Part shown: piece by piece, positions 47,243-59,610 of the stretch
Layout: the number at the start of each line of letters is the position of its first letter
Numbering within the stretch: position 1 is the first letter of the stretch
Origin: Fusobacterium perfoetens ATCC 29250
Lineage (GTDB): Bacteria > Fusobacteriota > Fusobacteriia > Fusobacteriales > Fusobacteriaceae
Length of the DNA: 64,000 nt
Direction: 5' to 3'
NCBI RefSeq assembly: GCF_000622245.1
Contig: NZ_JHXW01000004.1
Span: forward strand, 151,138-215,137
The notes under the pieces: model-generated
Databases searched by the model: none
Told to the model about the DNA's origin: nothing
What the model saw: only the letters and a program-made list of their open reading frames with translations
Position numbers and translations under genes: made by a program

Positions 47243-47704
47243 TTATTTAACTTCTTTATGAATTAATTTTATATTTTTGTCTTCATTTATAGTAATAACC
47301 CCATAGCTGCCACATAAGACAGCTCCAGGGTTAAAATATATTGTTTGCTCTTTATTTTTTAAATAAGGAAAATGAGTATGACCAAAAACAACTACATTGG
47401 CATCTAGCTCTTTTGCTCTCATTTCTATTTGAAAATAGTTTCTTTTTACTCCATAAATATGTCCATGAGTTATAAAAAATTTTTTATCAAAAATTTCTAT
47501 AATTTCTTCATCATTAAAAGAGCTATTATAGTCACAATTTCCCCTTGCACAAACAAATTTTATCTCAGGGAAAGCATATTGCATATCTGTTACATCTTCA
47601 TAACCATCTCCTGAAAATAAAATTATTTCAGGATTTTCCATTTTTATTATTTTGTATAATCTCTCAAAACAACCATGAACATCTGATATTGCTAGTATTT
47701 TCAT
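47243..47704 (-). CDS. YfcE/MJ0936-type metallophosphodiesterase
   Basis: A 153 aa calcineurin-like phosphoesterase with the complete metal motif set: DVHG at the N-terminus, GDGYED, GNCD, the histidine in THGH and FGHTH near the end. E. coli YfcE acts on phosphodiesters but the cellular substrate is not settled. It lies between the stress-protein-like gene and pheS with short gaps (19 and 17 bases), so it is probably co-transcribed. Confidence 0.9.
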   Translation of the reverse strand: MKILAISDVHGCFERLYKIIKMENPEIILFSGDGYEDVTDMQYAFPEIKFVCARGNCDYNSSFNDEEIIEIFDKKFFITHGHIYGVKRNYFQIEMRAKELDANVVVFGHTHFPYLKNKEQTIYFNPGAVLCGSYGVITINEDKNIKLIHKEVK

Positions 47705-47723
47705 TTTTTTCTTCCTTACTAAA

Positions 47724-48518
47724 TTAAGCTATAAACAATGTTGTTTCAGCTTGTTCCATTATTTTTATTCCAACTCTTTTAGTTAGTTTTTCATATAAAT
47801 ATGAGTTACTTAAATTACCCATTATTAAAATATCCTCTTCTTTACAAATTTGTAAAAAGGCATCAGAATCTGACTTTAATAGTTTTACAGATTCTACCTT
47901 TATTCCTTTACCTTCCATAAAAGCATTAAGATAATTTTCTTTTTTCTCTTCTTCTGGGTCTTCTTCTAAAGAATCTACTAATTCAAAAGATTTTATTTCT
48001 TCTATATGTGTAAAAATATTGCTAAATCTTTGGAAACTTTTATTAACTTTTGTTCCATCATCATTAGCTACTGCTATTTTTTCAAGTCTAAGAGGTTTAT
48101 CTCTTACAACTATTATAGGTTTATAGAATCTTTTCATTAAAACAACTAAATCTTCTGTAAATCTTTCTTCTTTTTCAATTAATAGCATGTCTGATTTTTT
48201 TAATTCTTGTATAACAACTTCTGAAGTTATTCCAAATTGAACTTCTAATTCAGCATCAATACCATTTTCTTTTAATTCAGCTTTGATTTTTTCTATTTCT
48301 CTCTCTTCAAAAGCGTTCCACTCTTTACTAATTCCAGCTAACATTGGCTCTAGCATAATTCCATCTACTGCATTTGGTAAAAACTCTTTTTTTCTTACAT
48401 CTCTTACATGGAAAGGTCTTATTTTAAAACCAAAATTATCTCTTAAATAAATAGCACTGTCTATAAGATTTTTTCTATTATAACCATTCCCTAAAACTAA
48501 AAGTACATTTCTTATCAT
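47724..48518 (-). CDS. universal stress protein-like protein
   Basis: A 264 aa soluble protein without signal or membrane segments. Its last third (EDILIMGNLSNSYLYEKL...GIKIMEQAETTLFIA) resembles the end of UspA domains, and the N-terminal half ends in a similar IVVRDKPL strand, suggesting two diverged Usp repeats. The ATP-binding G-x2-G-x9-G is not clearly kept. It sits between gyrA and the YfcE-like gene in a long co-directional block. Function is unassigned. Confidence 0.6.
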   Translation of the reverse strand: MIRNVLLVLGNGYNRKNLIDSAIYLRDNFGFKIRPFHVRDVRKKEFLPNAVDGIMLEPMLAGISKEWNAFEEREIEKIKAELKENGIDAELEVQFGITSEVVIQELKKSDMLLIEKEERFTEDLVVLMKRFYKPIIVVRDKPLRLEKIAVANDDGTKVNKSFQRFSNIFTHIEEIKSFELVDSLEEDPEEEKKENYLNAFMEGKGIKVESVKLLKSDSDAFLQICKEEDILIMGNLSNSYLYEKLTKRVGIKIMEQAETTLFIA

Positions 48519-48553
48519 AAAAAAACCTCCTCATTTGCTATAAACTGATTATA

Positions 48554-51100
48554 TTACATTTCCTCATCTTCATTGTCAAAAGTTTTAAATAAATTATCTT
48601 CAGATTTTATTTCTTCTAATTTATTTTTTACATCTTCTAAATTTTCTTGCTCATCTTCTGAAATTATTCTTTCTTCATCTTTTTCACTTTTTACTTTAAC
48701 AACTGCAACAACTCTTGTATCTTCATCAGTTTTCATTATTTTAACTCCTGAAGTAGCTCTTCCATGAACAGCTATAGATTCTACTGATGTTCTGATAACT
48801 ACTCCTGAAGAATTTATTGCCATTATTTCTTCATCTTCTTTTACAGGTTTAACACCTATTATCTCTCCTGTTTTTGAAGTAAGTTTAAAGTTTATGATTC
48901 CTTTTCCACCTCTATTTTGAGTTGTATACTCCATCACTCTAGATCTTTTTCCAAAACCATTTGATGTTACTGTAAGAATTGTTTCATTTTCTGGATCTGT
49001 TATTAAAAGAGCTGATACAACATTATCTCCCTCTCTTAAATTTATACCTTTTACTCCTATTGCTGACCTTGAAATACTTCTTACTTCATTTAAGTCCATT
49101 CTAATTGAATATCCTAATTTTGTTGCTATAAATAATTGGTCTGTTTCTTTTTTTATTAATCCAGCAAAAACTAAGGCATCTCCTTCTCTAAAGTTAATAG
49201 CTATTTTTCCATTACTATTAATATTAGCATATTCCATTAAGTTTGTTTTCTTAATAGTTCCATCTTTTGTTACAAAAATTACCTCTTTTTTATCTGAAAA
49301 CTCTCTTACTTTTATAATGAAAGCTGGTTTTTCATCTTCTTGGAAATTAATTATATTACTTATTAATTTTCCTCTTGATTGTTTTGAAGTTTCAGGAACT
49401 TCATAAGCTTTCATTCTATAAACTCTACCTTTGTCAGTGAATATCATTACTGTATCTAGATTATTCATTACAAACATATCTTCTACAAAGTCATCTTCTA
49501 TTGTATTTTGACTAGATACCCCTCTTCCACCTCTTTTTTGAGCTTTATAGTTAGCTATACCTATTCTTTTTACATAACCTTTATTTGTTATAGTTAATAA
49601 AACTTTTTCATCTTTTATTAAATCTTCAACATCAATATCTTTTCTTTCATCTTCTATTAATGTTCTTCTATCGTCGTTGTATTTTTCCTTTATTTCAATT
49701 AATTCTTGCTTCATTATATCATATATTTTTTGCTCATCTGCTAAAATTTCTTTATATTCCTTAATTTTTCTTTCTAATTCTTGGAACTCTTGTTCTATTT
49801 TTTCTCTTTCAAGACCTGTTAATCTTTGTAATTTCATATCCATAATAGATCTTGCTTGAATATCTGTGAAAGCATATTTAGTCATTAAAGCTTCTTTAGC
49901 AGTATTTCCATCAGATGAATTTTTAATAAGTTCTATTATTCTATCTATATTTTCTAAAGCTATTCTAAATCCTTGTAAAATATGGTCTCTTTTTTCAGCC
50001 TTATCTAATTCGAATTTTGTTCTTCTAGTTATTATTTCAAATCTATGTTTTACGTACTCTTCTAAAACTTCTTTAAGATTTAAAACTTTAGGTACATTAT
50101 TTACTAAAGCTAACATTATTACCCCAAAAGAAGTTTGAAGTTCTGTATATTTATATAATTTATTTAATACTATTTCTGGTTCTTCACCTTTTTTCAACTC
50201 AATAACTATTCTTATTCCATCTCTATCTGATTCGTCTCTTAAGTCAGAAATTCCTGTTAATTTTTTCTCTTTAACTAATAGAGCAATTCTTTCTATTAAA
50301 GCTGATTTATTTATTTGATAAGGAATCTCATTTACAATTATAGCTTGTTTTCCATTTGAAGCATCTTCAATTTTAATTTTCGCTCTTAATTGTATTTTTC
50401 CTCTTCCTTTTGTATAAGCATCAATTATCCCTTTTTTTCCATTAATTATTCCACCTGTAGGAAAATCTGGTCCTGGAATATAATCTACAAGCTCTAATGG
50501 AGTTATATCTCTATTATCTATTAAAGCTAAAGTTCCATCAACTAATTCTCCTAAATTATGAGGAGGAATATTTGTAGCCATTCCTACAGCTATTCCAACA
50601 GTTCCATTTAATAATAAATTTGGAATTTTGGCTGGTAAAACTACTGGTTCATCTAAAGAATCGTCAAAGTTCTTTCTAAAATCTATTGTATCTTTATCTA
50701 TGTCAGCTAGAATTTCATCACTTATTTTAGCCATTCTAGCCTCTGTATATCTCATGGCTGCTGCTCCATCACCATCTATAGAACCGAAGTTTCCATGTCC
50801 ATCTACAAGTTCGTATCTATAGTTAAAATCTTGAGCCATTCTTACCATAGCTCCATATACAGCACTATCTCCATGAGGATGATATTTACCTAAAACCTCT
50901 CCAACGATTCTTGCACATTTCTTAAAAGGTTTATCATGAGTCATTCCTAATTCATTCATAGCATAAAGAATTCTTCTATGTACAGGTTTTAATCCATCTC
51001 TTACATCTGGTATTGCTCTACTTACAATTACACTCATTGAATAATCTAAGTAGCATTGTTTCATTTCTTCTTCTACATATCTATCTATAATATTAGACAT
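48554..51100 (-). CDS. gyrA: DNA gyrase subunit A
   Basis: GyrA breaks and rejoins DNA through Tyr118 ([10 protein letters not shown]). The 848 aa protein has the winged-helix domain, a long coiled coil (about 390-490) and six C-terminal beta-pinwheel blades with the GyrA box QRGGRGV (about residue 530). An acidic tail ends the chain. In the quinolone-contact helix ([12 protein letters not shown]) Ser79 is retained, but the position equal to E. coli Asp87 is Gly83. It follows gyrB by 20 bases. Confidence 0.97.
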   Translation of the reverse strand: MSNIIDRYVEEEMKQCYLDYSMSVIVSRAIPDVRDGLKPVHRRILYAMNELGMTHDKPFKKCARIVGEVLGKYHPHGDSAVYGAMVRMAQDFNYRYELVDGHGNFGSIDGDGAAAMRYTEARMAKISDEILADIDKDTIDFRKNFDDSLDEPVVLPAKIPNLLLNGTVGIAVGMATNIPPHNLGELVDGTLALIDNRDITPLELVDYIPGPDFPTGGIINGKKGIIDAYTKGRGKIQLRAKIKIEDASNGKQAIIVNEIPYQINKSALIERIALLVKEKKLTGISDLRDESDRDGIRIVIELKKGEEPEIVLNKLYKYTELQTSFGVIMLALVNNVPKVLNLKEVLEEYVKHRFEIITRRTKFELDKAEKRDHILQGFRIALENIDRIIELIKNSSDGNTAKEALMTKYAFTDIQARSIMDMKLQRLTGLEREKIEQEFQELERKIKEYKEILADEQKIYDIMKQELIEIKEKYNDDRRTLIEDERKDIDVEDLIKDEKVLLTITNKGYVKRIGIANYKAQKRGGRGVSSQNTIEDDFVEDMFVMNNLDTVMIFTDKGRVYRMKAYEVPETSKQSRGKLISNIINFQEDEKPAFIIKVREFSDKKEVIFVTKDGTIKKTNLMEYANINSNGKIAINFREGDALVFAGLIKKETDQLFIATKLGYSIRMDLNEVRSISRSAIGVKGINLREGDNVVSALLITDPENETILTVTSNGFGKRSRVMEYTTQNRGGKGIINFKLTSKTGEIIGVKPVKEDEEIMAINSSGVVIRTSVESIAVHGRATSGVKIMKTDEDTRVVAVVKVKSEKDEERIISEDEQENLEDVKNKLEEIKSEDNLFKTFDNEDEEM

Positions 51101-51120
51101 TTCTACCTATTTCCTCCTAA

Positions 51121-53025
51121 TTAAATATCTAAATTCTTAACAAACTCTGCATGAGCTTCTATAAATTCTCTTCTTGGTTCTACTTTATCTCCCATTAGTT
51201 TGTCAAAGATTAAGTCAGCTTCTCTAGCATCATCTACTTTAACTTGATAGAAAGTTCTAACATCTGGGTCCATTGTTGTTTCCCATAATTGTTCTGGGTT
51301 CATTTCTCCAAGACCTTTATATCTTTGTAATGTATATTTTTTATTTTCTCCATCCATTTTTATTTGGATTTCTTTTAATTGTTTATCTGTATAAGCATAT
51401 TGAATTGATTTACCTGATGAAATTTTATATAATGGTGGTTGTGCTATATAAATATGCCCATCATGTAATAAATCTACTAAATATCTATAGAAGAATGTTA
51501 AAAGTAAAGTTCTAATATGAGCTCCATCAACATCAGCGTCTGTCATTATTACTATTTTTCCATATCTTAGCTTACTAATATCAAAATTATCTCCAATTCC
51601 TGTTCCAAAAGCTGTAATCATAGACCTAATTTCACTATTTTCTAAAGCCTTATGTAGTCCTGCTTTTTCAACATTTAATATTTTTCCTCTAAGAGGTAAT
51701 ATAGCTTGGAATCTTCTATCTCTTCCTTGTTTTGCTGAACCTCCAGCTGAATCTCCCTCTACTATATATATTTCACATTCTTCAGGATTTTTTGAAGAAC
51801 AATCTGCTAATTTTCCTGGTAATGAACCAACTTCTAAAGCTGATTTTCTTAATACAAGTTCTCTAGCTTTTTGGGCAGCTTCTCTAGCTTTTTTAGAACT
51901 TAAAACTTTATCAATTATCACTTTCATATCTGAAGGATTATCTTCTAAATACATTTTTAATTGATTTCCTACTATTGAAGATACTACTCCTGTAACTTCT
52001 GAGTTACCTAATTTAGTTTTTGTTTGTCCTTCAAATTGTGGTTGAGGAATTTTTACAGAAACTATAGCAGTTAATCCCTCTCTAATATCGCTACCTTGTA
52101 ATTTTCCATCTTTATCTTTCAAGTAACCCATTGCTTTTCCTAAATCATTAATAACTCTTGTAAGAGCTACTTTATATCCACTTACATGAGTTCCCCCCTC
52201 ATGAGTATGAATATTATTTACAAAGGAATAGATAGTTTCTCTTTGATTTGTATTATAAAGCATTACAGCTTCAAATATAACTCCATCAGATTCTCCAGAC
52301 ATATATATAGGTTCTTTTATAAGTTTTATAGAATCTTTTTCTACATCTTTTATATAGTCAATAATTCCACCTTGAAACTCTAATTCAGCACTTTTTACAG
52401 GTTCTTTTCTCATATCGTTTAATTCTATTCTAAGACCTTTATTTAAATATGCTAACTCTTTTAATCTTGTTTCTAAAGTTTCATAACTATAAACTAAAGT
52501 TTCAAATATCTCTCCATCTGCTTTAAAAGTAACTTTAGTTCCTGTTTCACTAGCTTCTCCAATTATTTTTACATCTTCTTCTGGTTTTCCTCTATCGTAT
52601 CTTTGAAACCAAATTTTTCCATCTCTTTTTACTTCTACTTCAAGCCATTCTGATAAAGCATTAACTACTGAAACTCCAACTCCATGAAGTCCTCCTGATA
52701 CTTTATAGTTATCATTCTCAAACTTTCCTCCAGCATGAAGTACTGTAAGAACTATTTCTAAAGCTGACTTTCCATACTTAGGATGTGTCCCTGTAGGAAT
52801 TCCTCTTCCATTATCTATAACTTCGATTATATTATTTGGAAGAACATTTACTATAATTTTATTACAATATCCTGCCAAAGCTTCATCTATTGAGTTATCT
52901 ACAATTTCCCAAACCAGATGATGTAGTCCTCTTTCTGATGTTGTTCCTATATACATTCCTGGTCTTTTTCTAACTGCTTCTAACCCTTCTAGGACTGTAA
53001 TATTTTCTGCTTGATAATTACTCAT
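51121..53025 (-). CDS. gyrB: DNA gyrase subunit B
   Basis: GyrB supplies the ATPase of gyrase. The start is the ATG at 53025 (MSNYQAENI), five bases after GGAGG, giving 634 aa; a TTG further upstream is not needed. Visible are the GHKL ATPase parts ([37 protein letters not shown]), the TOPRIM signature [15 protein letters not shown] and [19 protein letters not shown]. It follows the DciA-like gene closely. Confidence 0.97.
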   Translation of the reverse strand: MSNYQAENITVLEGLEAVRKRPGMYIGTTSERGLHHLVWEIVDNSIDEALAGYCNKIIVNVLPNNIIEVIDNGRGIPTGTHPKYGKSALEIVLTVLHAGGKFENDNYKVSGGLHGVGVSVVNALSEWLEVEVKRDGKIWFQRYDRGKPEEDVKIIGEASETGTKVTFKADGEIFETLVYSYETLETRLKELAYLNKGLRIELNDMRKEPVKSAELEFQGGIIDYIKDVEKDSIKLIKEPIYMSGESDGVIFEAVMLYNTNQRETIYSFVNNIHTHEGGTHVSGYKVALTRVINDLGKAMGYLKDKDGKLQGSDIREGLTAIVSVKIPQPQFEGQTKTKLGNSEVTGVVSSIVGNQLKMYLEDNPSDMKVIIDKVLSSKKAREAAQKARELVLRKSALEVGSLPGKLADCSSKNPEECEIYIVEGDSAGGSAKQGRDRRFQAILPLRGKILNVEKAGLHKALENSEIRSMITAFGTGIGDNFDISKLRYGKIVIMTDADVDGAHIRTLLLTFFYRYLVDLLHDGHIYIAQPPLYKISSGKSIQYAYTDKQLKEIQIKMDGENKKYTLQRYKGLGEMNPEQLWETTMDPDVRTFYQVKVDDAREADLIFDKLMGDKVEPRREFIEAHAEFVKNLDI

Positions 53026-53053
53026 TTTTCCCTCCAAATTTATATTAAAACTT

Positions 53054-53608
53054 TTAATTTTTATTAATTACTGTCTGTATAGGAATTCCTCTACATTTAT
53101 CACAAATTTTTGTATTTCCTAAAAAAACACTTCCACATACAATACATCTTTTATATCCTTTCTCTAGAAGTATTTTTTCTCTATTTTTTGATAGTCTTTT
53201 TAAATACTTTATACTATCTTCTATTGATTTATTTTCAACCTCAAATTTTTCTGGTATTACTATCTTCTCTTCTCTTTTCTCTTGAAACTCTTTTTTCATT
53301 TTTTCTAATTGAAATTTATATTCTATATCTATTTTTCCAATTTTAAAAATAATATTTTTTATATAATCATTTCCTAAAAATTTATTAATCTTTTCTATAT
53401 ATTCTATTTTTTTTCCATTCATATAATGTAAATATGAAGAACTTTCTACCTTTACATATAAAGTATTTTCTTTAACACCAATTATTTCTGATACCTTATA
53501 AAACTTTCCAACAATTTCTTCCCAACTTCCAACAAGCATAGCTATTCTAAGAGTTTTACTCTTTTTCATAGCTTCTTCTATCATATCTTCCATATCAACA
53601 ATTCTCAT
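53054..53608 (-). CDS. DciA-like (DUF721) protein with C-terminal zinc ribbon
   Basis: The first 100 residues show the DUF721/DciA pattern ([27 protein letters not shown]), the family containing the DnaB helicase loader DciA. The middle is helical and charged. The last 30 residues add a zinc-ribbon-like C-x2-C-x10-C-x2-C (CIVC...CDKC). It lies between recF and gyrB, the usual place in many bacteria, and overlaps recF by 14 bases. A role in replication initiation is inferred from family and context. Confidence 0.75.
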   Translation of the reverse strand: MRIVDMEDMIEEAMKKSKTLRIAMLVGSWEEIVGKFYKVSEIIGVKENTLYVKVESSSYLHYMNGKKIEYIEKINKFLGNDYIKNIIFKIGKIDIEYKFQLEKMKKEFQEKREEKIVIPEKFEVENKSIEDSIKYLKRLSKNREKILLEKGYKRCIVCGSVFLGNTKICDKCRGIPIQTVINKN

Positions 53609-54683
53609 AAATTTCTCCTGCTTTTACATAAAAAATTTGAGCTTCTATATCCATTTTATCTGTTGAAGTTATAATTACTTGTATATCTCTTTTTTTCAAA
53701 TATTCTAAAATATTTTCTTTTCTAATAGAATCAAAATAAGAAGATACATCATCTATCAAAAATATTGGATTTTCTTTTTTTTCTTTTAATATCATATCTA
53801 TTTCAGAAAGCTTTAATGAAAATATTATAGATTTTTTTTCACCTTGAGAAGAAAAAGATTTAGCTTCTCTTTCATCTAATAAAAATAAAAAATCATCTTT
53901 TTGAGGTCCAACATTAGAATATCCATATCTTATTTCTTTAAAAAATTCCTCTTTTATTTTCTCTCTAAATAAATCTTCTATATATTTTAAGTCTATTTTT
54001 TTTATATCTCCTAAAAAAGAACTATATTTTAAAGATAATTCTTTTTTGTTATCAAAAAGTTTCCTGTAGTTTAAATTTAAAATTATAGAAATATTTTTTA
54101 TATATTCCAATCTTTTTTTTATTAATCTAGCACCATATTTTATAAATTCTTCTTGATATATGGAAAACATTTCATTTTTATAGTTTCCCTCTTTTAAATA
54201 TTTATTTCTAATCTTTAAAAGCTTATTGTATTCTTTAAGATTTTTAAAATATTCTTCACTTCCTTGTGAAATTTCTCCATCAAAAAATTTTCTTCTAACT
54301 GCAGGAGTACCAACTATAAGCTCTATATCTTCTGGAATAAATGAAATGACATTTACTTTCCCATAAAATTCATCATAAGGAATTTTTTTTCTATTTGAAG
54401 AATATTCTTTTTTTAAACTATCTATTTTTATACTAAGATTTTTTTTACTAATTCTATCTTCATACTCTATATAGCAACCGACTTTATTTTTTCCATGTTT
54501 TATCATATCTACATTTTTAGATGTTCTAAAACTTTTTCCTGTGGCACTAAAATATATAGCTTCAATTAAAGAAGTTTTTCCTTGACCATTTTTTCCTAGA
54601 AATAAATTTATTTTAGGAGAAAATTTTACATTTCTATCTATTAAATTTCTAAAATTTATATAATTTATTTCTAGAATTTTCAA
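53595..54683 (-). CDS. recF: DNA replication and repair protein RecF
   Basis: RecF loads RecA with RecO and RecR at gaps. The 362 aa SMC-like ATPase has Walker A GKNGQGKTSLIEAIYF at the N-terminus, the signature SFSSQGEKKSIIFSLKLSE and Walker B NPIFLIDDVSSYFD. It follows the S4-domain gene by 22 bases, as in the dnaA-dnaN-yaaA-recF-gyrB order of Bacillus, although dnaA and dnaN are not here. Confidence 0.95.
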   Translation of the reverse strand: MKILEINYINFRNLIDRNVKFSPKINLFLGKNGQGKTSLIEAIYFSATGKSFRTSKNVDMIKHGKNKVGCYIEYEDRISKKNLSIKIDSLKKEYSSNRKKIPYDEFYGKVNVISFIPEDIELIVGTPAVRRKFFDGEISQGSEEYFKNLKEYNKLLKIRNKYLKEGNYKNEMFSIYQEEFIKYGARLIKKRLEYIKNISIILNLNYRKLFDNKKELSLKYSSFLGDIKKIDLKYIEDLFREKIKEEFFKEIRYGYSNVGPQKDDFLFLLDEREAKSFSSQGEKKSIIFSLKLSEIDMILKEKKENPIFLIDDVSSYFDSIRKENILEYLKKRDIQVIITSTDKMDIEAQIFYVKAGEIYENC

Positions 54684-54705
54684 AGTTTCACCTCTTAAAT
54701 TGTCA

Positions 54706-54912
54706 TTATTCTATAACAAATGTTTTTCCAAAAGCTTCTACCTTATCTCCTGGATATAATTTTTTTCCTCTTCTAGTTTCTACTTCTCCATTTACTTTTA
54801 CTTGTTCTTCAGCTATCATATCTTTAGCATGAGAACCTGTTTCAGCAATTCCAACCCATTTTAAAAATTGGTCTAATTTTATAAATTCTGTATTTATAGT
54901 TATTTTTTCCAT
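54706..54912 (-). CDS. yaaA: small S4-domain RNA-binding protein (YaaA type)
   Basis: A 68 aa protein that is almost entirely an S4 domain (LDQFLKWVGIAETGSHAKDM and VNGEVETRRGKKLYPGD). Such proteins sit before recF in many bacteria and have been linked to ribosome assembly or RNA binding. It is the first gene of a block running through recF, gyrBA and pheST. Confidence 0.85.
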   Translation of the reverse strand: MEKITINTEFIKLDQFLKWVGIAETGSHAKDMIAEEQVKVNGEVETRRGKKLYPGDKVEAFGKTFVIE

Positions 54913-54946
54913 ATTTTTCTCCTTAAAAAATTTTAATTTACTCTAT

Positions 54947-54975
54947 ATTTTATCACAAATTGCTATTTTTTTCAA
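54947..54975 (-). promoter_or_regulatory. promoter of the yaaA-recF-gyrBA block
   Basis: Minus strand TTGAAA (54975-54970), 17-base gap, TAAAAT (54952-54947), then AAGGAG before the yaaA ATG. Confidence 0.6.
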
Positions 54976-54995
54976 ATTTTGAATATAGTATAAAT

Positions 54996-55027
54996 AAAAA
55001 AAGACAGATAACTCTGTCCTTTTTTTA
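54996..55027 (-). terminator. terminator of the ilv operon
   Basis: AAAAAAGACAG pairs with CTGTCCTTTTTT around ATAACT. It overlaps the ilvN stop codon and ends the branched-chain operon before the yaaA promoter. Confidence 0.82.
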
Positions 55028-55246
55028 TGCTTCTCTTACTTCAAACACATCTACTAATCTTTCTATTTGTTTTTTTAAGTGAGTAGATTTATTTAATTCT
55101 TCTTCAAAAGAAATAGATATTGTTGAATTTTTTTCTTCAACATTAAGAGATATATTTTTTATTAAAATTCCTAACCTACTTGTAAGTCCCATTAATCTAC
55201 TCAATGTCCATGGTGTGTATCTTGCCTTTATATAAAGTGTTGTCAT
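55025..55246 (-). CDS. ilvN: acetolactate synthase small subunit, short ACT form
   Basis: A 73 aa protein consisting of a single ACT domain (LSRLMGLTSRLGILIKNISL, then a second strand pair), the size of IlvM rather than the 160 aa IlvH/IlvN. The small subunit activates and gives feedback control to IlvB. It follows ilvB by 17 bases, which supports the call. The short form may alter valine feedback, which is inferred. The ilvN symbol is used by position; ilvM would also fit. Confidence 0.8.
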   Translation of the reverse strand: MTTLYIKARYTPWTLSRLMGLTSRLGILIKNISLNVEEKNSTISISFEEELNKSTHLKKQIERLVDVFEVREA

Positions 55247-55263
55247 AATATACCTCCTTCTAT

Positions 55264-56910
55264 CTATTTCAAAATCATTTCATTTAAATTTCCTTTTGCT
55301 GGAACCATAGGAAATACATTTTCCTCTTCAGCAACTCTTACATCAAATAATACAGGTTCATCTGTAAATAAATTTTCTTCTAAAACCTTTCTTAAATCTT
55401 TTGGATTTTCTATTCTTATAGATTTTATTCCATAAGCTTGTCCTAATAAAACAAAATCAGGATTACAATGCATATCTACTGAAGAATATCTTTTATCATA
55501 AAATAATTCTTGCCATTGTCTAACCATTCCTAAATATGAATTATTAATAATAACTATCTTAATTGGTACTTTATATTGAAATACTGTCATTAACTCTTGA
55601 GATGTCATTTGTATTCCTCCATCTCCAACAATAGCTACTACATTTTTATCTGGTCTTCCAATTTTTGCCCCTATAGCTGCTGGAAGTCCAAATCCCATTG
55701 TTCCTCCACCACCAGAAGTACAAAGTGGATTGTGTAAATCATAAAATTGTGCTGTCCACATTTGATGTTGACCTACATCTGTAACTACAATAGCATCTTT
55801 CATTAAGTTACTTATCTCTTCAATAACTTCTTGAGGTTTTATAATACTCAAATCTTTTTCATATGTAAAAGGATTTTGTTCTTTCCAATTTTCTACTTTT
55901 TCATTCCAATAAGAAAACTCTTTTTTATTTACAAGTGGAGTAATCTTTTTCAAAAATTCCTTTACATCTCCTACTAGATGAGTACATTGTTTATTTTTAT
56001 TTATCTCAGCATAATCAATATCCACATGTATAACCTTAGCATTAGGAGCAAAAGTTTCTAGATTACAAGTTACTCTATCATCAAATCTCATTCCTAGAGC
56101 TATCAATACATCAGCCTCTGTAACAGCTAAGTTAGCTGGTACACTTCCATGCATTCCTAACATTCCTAAAGATAATTTATGATTTAAGATTCCTAACCCC
56201 ATTAAAGTAAAAGCTATTGGAGAATTTATTTTTTCTGAAAAAGCCTTTAATTTCTCCTTACTTTTTTTACATCCTCCACCAGCTAAAATTAGAGGTCTTT
56301 TACTAGAATTTATTATTTCCACTATTTCATCTACTGAATCTAACTCTTCTTTAGGGAATTTTTTTATATCTTTTTTATATAATTTTTCAAATTCTTCTAC
56401 TTCCATAGTTAATGTTTGAATATCTGAAGGGAAATCTACAAGTACAGGTCCTTGTCTTCCCTCTAAAGTTAAATAGATTGCTTCTTTTACTACAGGAACT
56501 ATCTCTTCAATACTTCTTATTAAAAAGTTATGTTTTGTTATAGGCATTGTTATTTCCATTATATCAGACTCTTGGAATCCATCTGTTCCTATTTCCTTAG
56601 TTCCAACTTGTCCTGTTATAGCCAAAAGAGGAATAGAATCCATAAAAGCTGTCATTATTCCTGTTACTAAATTTGTAGCTCCAGGACCTGAAGTAGATAA
56701 ACATACTCCAACTTTTCCAGTAGCTCTAGCATAACCATCAGCACTATGACTAGCCCCTTGTTCATGTCTTGTAAATATATGGCTTATTCCTTCAAAGTCA
56801 AATAATTCATTATATATTGGAATTACTTTTCCTCCAGGATATCCAAATATTGTATCTACTCCTTCTCTTTTTAAAACTTCTAATAAAATTCTAGCTCCTG
56901 TAATTTTCAT
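55264..56910 (-). CDS. ilvB: acetolactate synthase large subunit
   Basis: IlvB joins two pyruvates, or pyruvate and 2-oxobutyrate, using thiamine diphosphate. The 548 aa sequence shows the catalytic Glu in [34 protein letters not shown], the FAD-domain region and the thiamine motif [15 protein letters not shown]...[12 protein letters not shown]. Complete. It follows ilvD by 20 bases. A catabolic acetolactate synthase is unlikely because the small subunit and FAD-type sequence are present. Confidence 0.95.
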   Translation of the reverse strand: MKITGARILLEVLKREGVDTIFGYPGGKVIPIYNELFDFEGISHIFTRHEQGASHSADGYARATGKVGVCLSTSGPGATNLVTGIMTAFMDSIPLLAITGQVGTKEIGTDGFQESDIMEITMPITKHNFLIRSIEEIVPVVKEAIYLTLEGRQGPVLVDFPSDIQTLTMEVEEFEKLYKKDIKKFPKEELDSVDEIVEIINSSKRPLILAGGGCKKSKEKLKAFSEKINSPIAFTLMGLGILNHKLSLGMLGMHGSVPANLAVTEADVLIALGMRFDDRVTCNLETFAPNAKVIHVDIDYAEINKNKQCTHLVGDVKEFLKKITPLVNKKEFSYWNEKVENWKEQNPFTYEKDLSIIKPQEVIEEISNLMKDAIVVTDVGQHQMWTAQFYDLHNPLCTSGGGGTMGFGLPAAIGAKIGRPDKNVVAIVGDGGIQMTSQELMTVFQYKVPIKIVIINNSYLGMVRQWQELFYDKRYSSVDMHCNPDFVLLGQAYGIKSIRIENPKDLRKVLEENLFTDEPVLFDVRVAEEENVFPMVPAKGNLNEMILK

Positions 56911-56930
56911 AAAAGCACCTCTAATCCTCT

Positions 56931-58553
56931 TTACATTTCTCTAAATCTTTTCAAACATATACTATTATTTTCTTTTAACATTGGTTTAAATTTTTTCTTT
57001 CTCTCTTCTATCTCTTCATCACTAAGTCTTACATTTAATTTTCCATTAGGAATATCAATATCTATTATATCTCCCTCTTCTACTATTCCTATTTCTCCAC
57101 CTAAAGCAGCTTCTGGACTAACATGTCCTATTGAAGCTCCTCTTGTAGCCCCAGAAAATCTTCCATCTGTTATTAATGCTACTTCTTTATCTAATCTCAT
57201 TCCAGCTATTGCTGAAGTTGGAGTAAGCATTTCTCTCATTCCAGGTCCACCTTTTATTCCTTCATATTTTATTACAACTACATCTCCACTTTTTATTTTA
57301 TTTCCATAAATAGCTTCTACTGCTTCCTCTTCTGAATTAAATACTCTAGCTGGTCCTGAATGAACTAACATCTCTTTTAATACTCCAGCTGATTTTACAA
57401 TAGAACCTTCCTTAGCTATATTTCCTCTAAGAACTGTCAATCCTCCAGTAGTATTATATGGATTTGTTATCTCTCTTATTACATTATTATCTTTTACTAC
57501 TGCTTTTTCTACTAATTCTTTTTGAGTTTTTAAAGAAACTGTAGGAGTTGGATTTACTAAATTTAATTCATTTAATCTTTTCATAACTCCTAAAATTCCA
57601 CCAGCTTCATCTAAATCTTCTATAAAATCTTTTCCTGATGGAGAAAGTTTACAAAGTTGTGGAGTTTCTTGAGAAGCTTTTTGGAAATCATCTAAACTTA
57701 TGTCAACTTTCATATTTTTAGCAATTTCACAAAGATGTAAGGCTGTATTTGTAGAACCACCTAAAGCCATATCAACTCTTAAAGCATTATAGAAGCCCTC
57801 TTTTGTCATTATATCTGAAGGTCTTAAATCTTTTTCTAAAACTTTCATAATTTGCATTCCTGAAAGTTTTGCTAAAAGTAATCTTTTTGAATATACAGCT
57901 GGTACTGTTCCATTTCCTGGTAAAGCCATTCCTAAAGCTTCTGTTAAACAATTCATTGTATTAGCTGTATACATTCCTGAACATGAACCACATGTTGGGC
58001 AAGCACTATTTTCAGATTCTATTAATTCCTCTTCTGATAAAATTCCTTTTTCATATTCTCCAATATATTCAAATAAATCACTTAATCCGATTTTTTTATT
58101 TCTAAATTTTCCAGCTAACATTGGTCCACCACTTACAAATATTGATGGAATATTTAATCTAGCTGCTGCCATTAACATTCCTGGAACTACCTTATCACAG
58201 CTTGGAATAAATACCATAGCATCAAAAGGCATTGCCATTCCTGTAGCTTCTATTGAATCAGCCACTATTTCTCTTGTAACTAAAGAATATTTCATTCCTT
58301 CATGATTCATAGCTAATCCATCACATACAGCTATTGTATTAAATTCCATTGGTAAACCACCAGCTGTCCTAATTCCAGCTTTAACAGCCTCTACTATTGT
58401 TTTTAAATGCATATGTCCTGGAACTATTTCATTAAAAGAACTAGCAATTCCTATTATTGGTTTTCTCGATTCCTCTTCTGTAATTCCTAAAGCTCTTAAT
58501 AAAGATCTATGAGGAGCTCTTTTAGCTCCATATTTAACCTCATCACTTCTCAT
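56931..58553 (-). CDS. ilvD: dihydroxy-acid dehydratase
   Basis: IlvD makes the 2-oxo acids that are precursors of valine and isoleucine with an FeS cluster. The cluster cysteines lie in [13 protein letters not shown] and [17 protein letters not shown]. The 540 aa chain also has [10 protein letters not shown] and the C-terminal [21 protein letters not shown]. It follows ilvC by 11 bases. Confidence 0.96.
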   Translation of the reverse strand: MRSDEVKYGAKRAPHRSLLRALGITEEESRKPIIGIASSFNEIVPGHMHLKTIVEAVKAGIRTAGGLPMEFNTIAVCDGLAMNHEGMKYSLVTREIVADSIEATGMAMPFDAMVFIPSCDKVVPGMLMAAARLNIPSIFVSGGPMLAGKFRNKKIGLSDLFEYIGEYEKGILSEEELIESENSACPTCGSCSGMYTANTMNCLTEALGMALPGNGTVPAVYSKRLLLAKLSGMQIMKVLEKDLRPSDIMTKEGFYNALRVDMALGGSTNTALHLCEIAKNMKVDISLDDFQKASQETPQLCKLSPSGKDFIEDLDEAGGILGVMKRLNELNLVNPTPTVSLKTQKELVEKAVVKDNNVIREITNPYNTTGGLTVLRGNIAKEGSIVKSAGVLKEMLVHSGPARVFNSEEEAVEAIYGNKIKSGDVVVIKYEGIKGGPGMREMLTPTSAIAGMRLDKEVALITDGRFSGATRGASIGHVSPEAALGGEIGIVEEGDIIDIDIPNGKLNVRLSDEEIEERKKKFKPMLKENNSICLKRFREM

Positions 58554-58564
58554 AAATTCTCTCC

Positions 58565-59596
<1,032 letters not shown>

Positions 59597-59610
59597 TTAT
59601 TTTTATTATT

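Noticed and set aside
54913..55024. Replication origin between yaaA and ilvN
   Set aside because: Only a single TTATCACAA near-match to a DnaA box is present, the gap is short and is explained by a promoter and a terminator.
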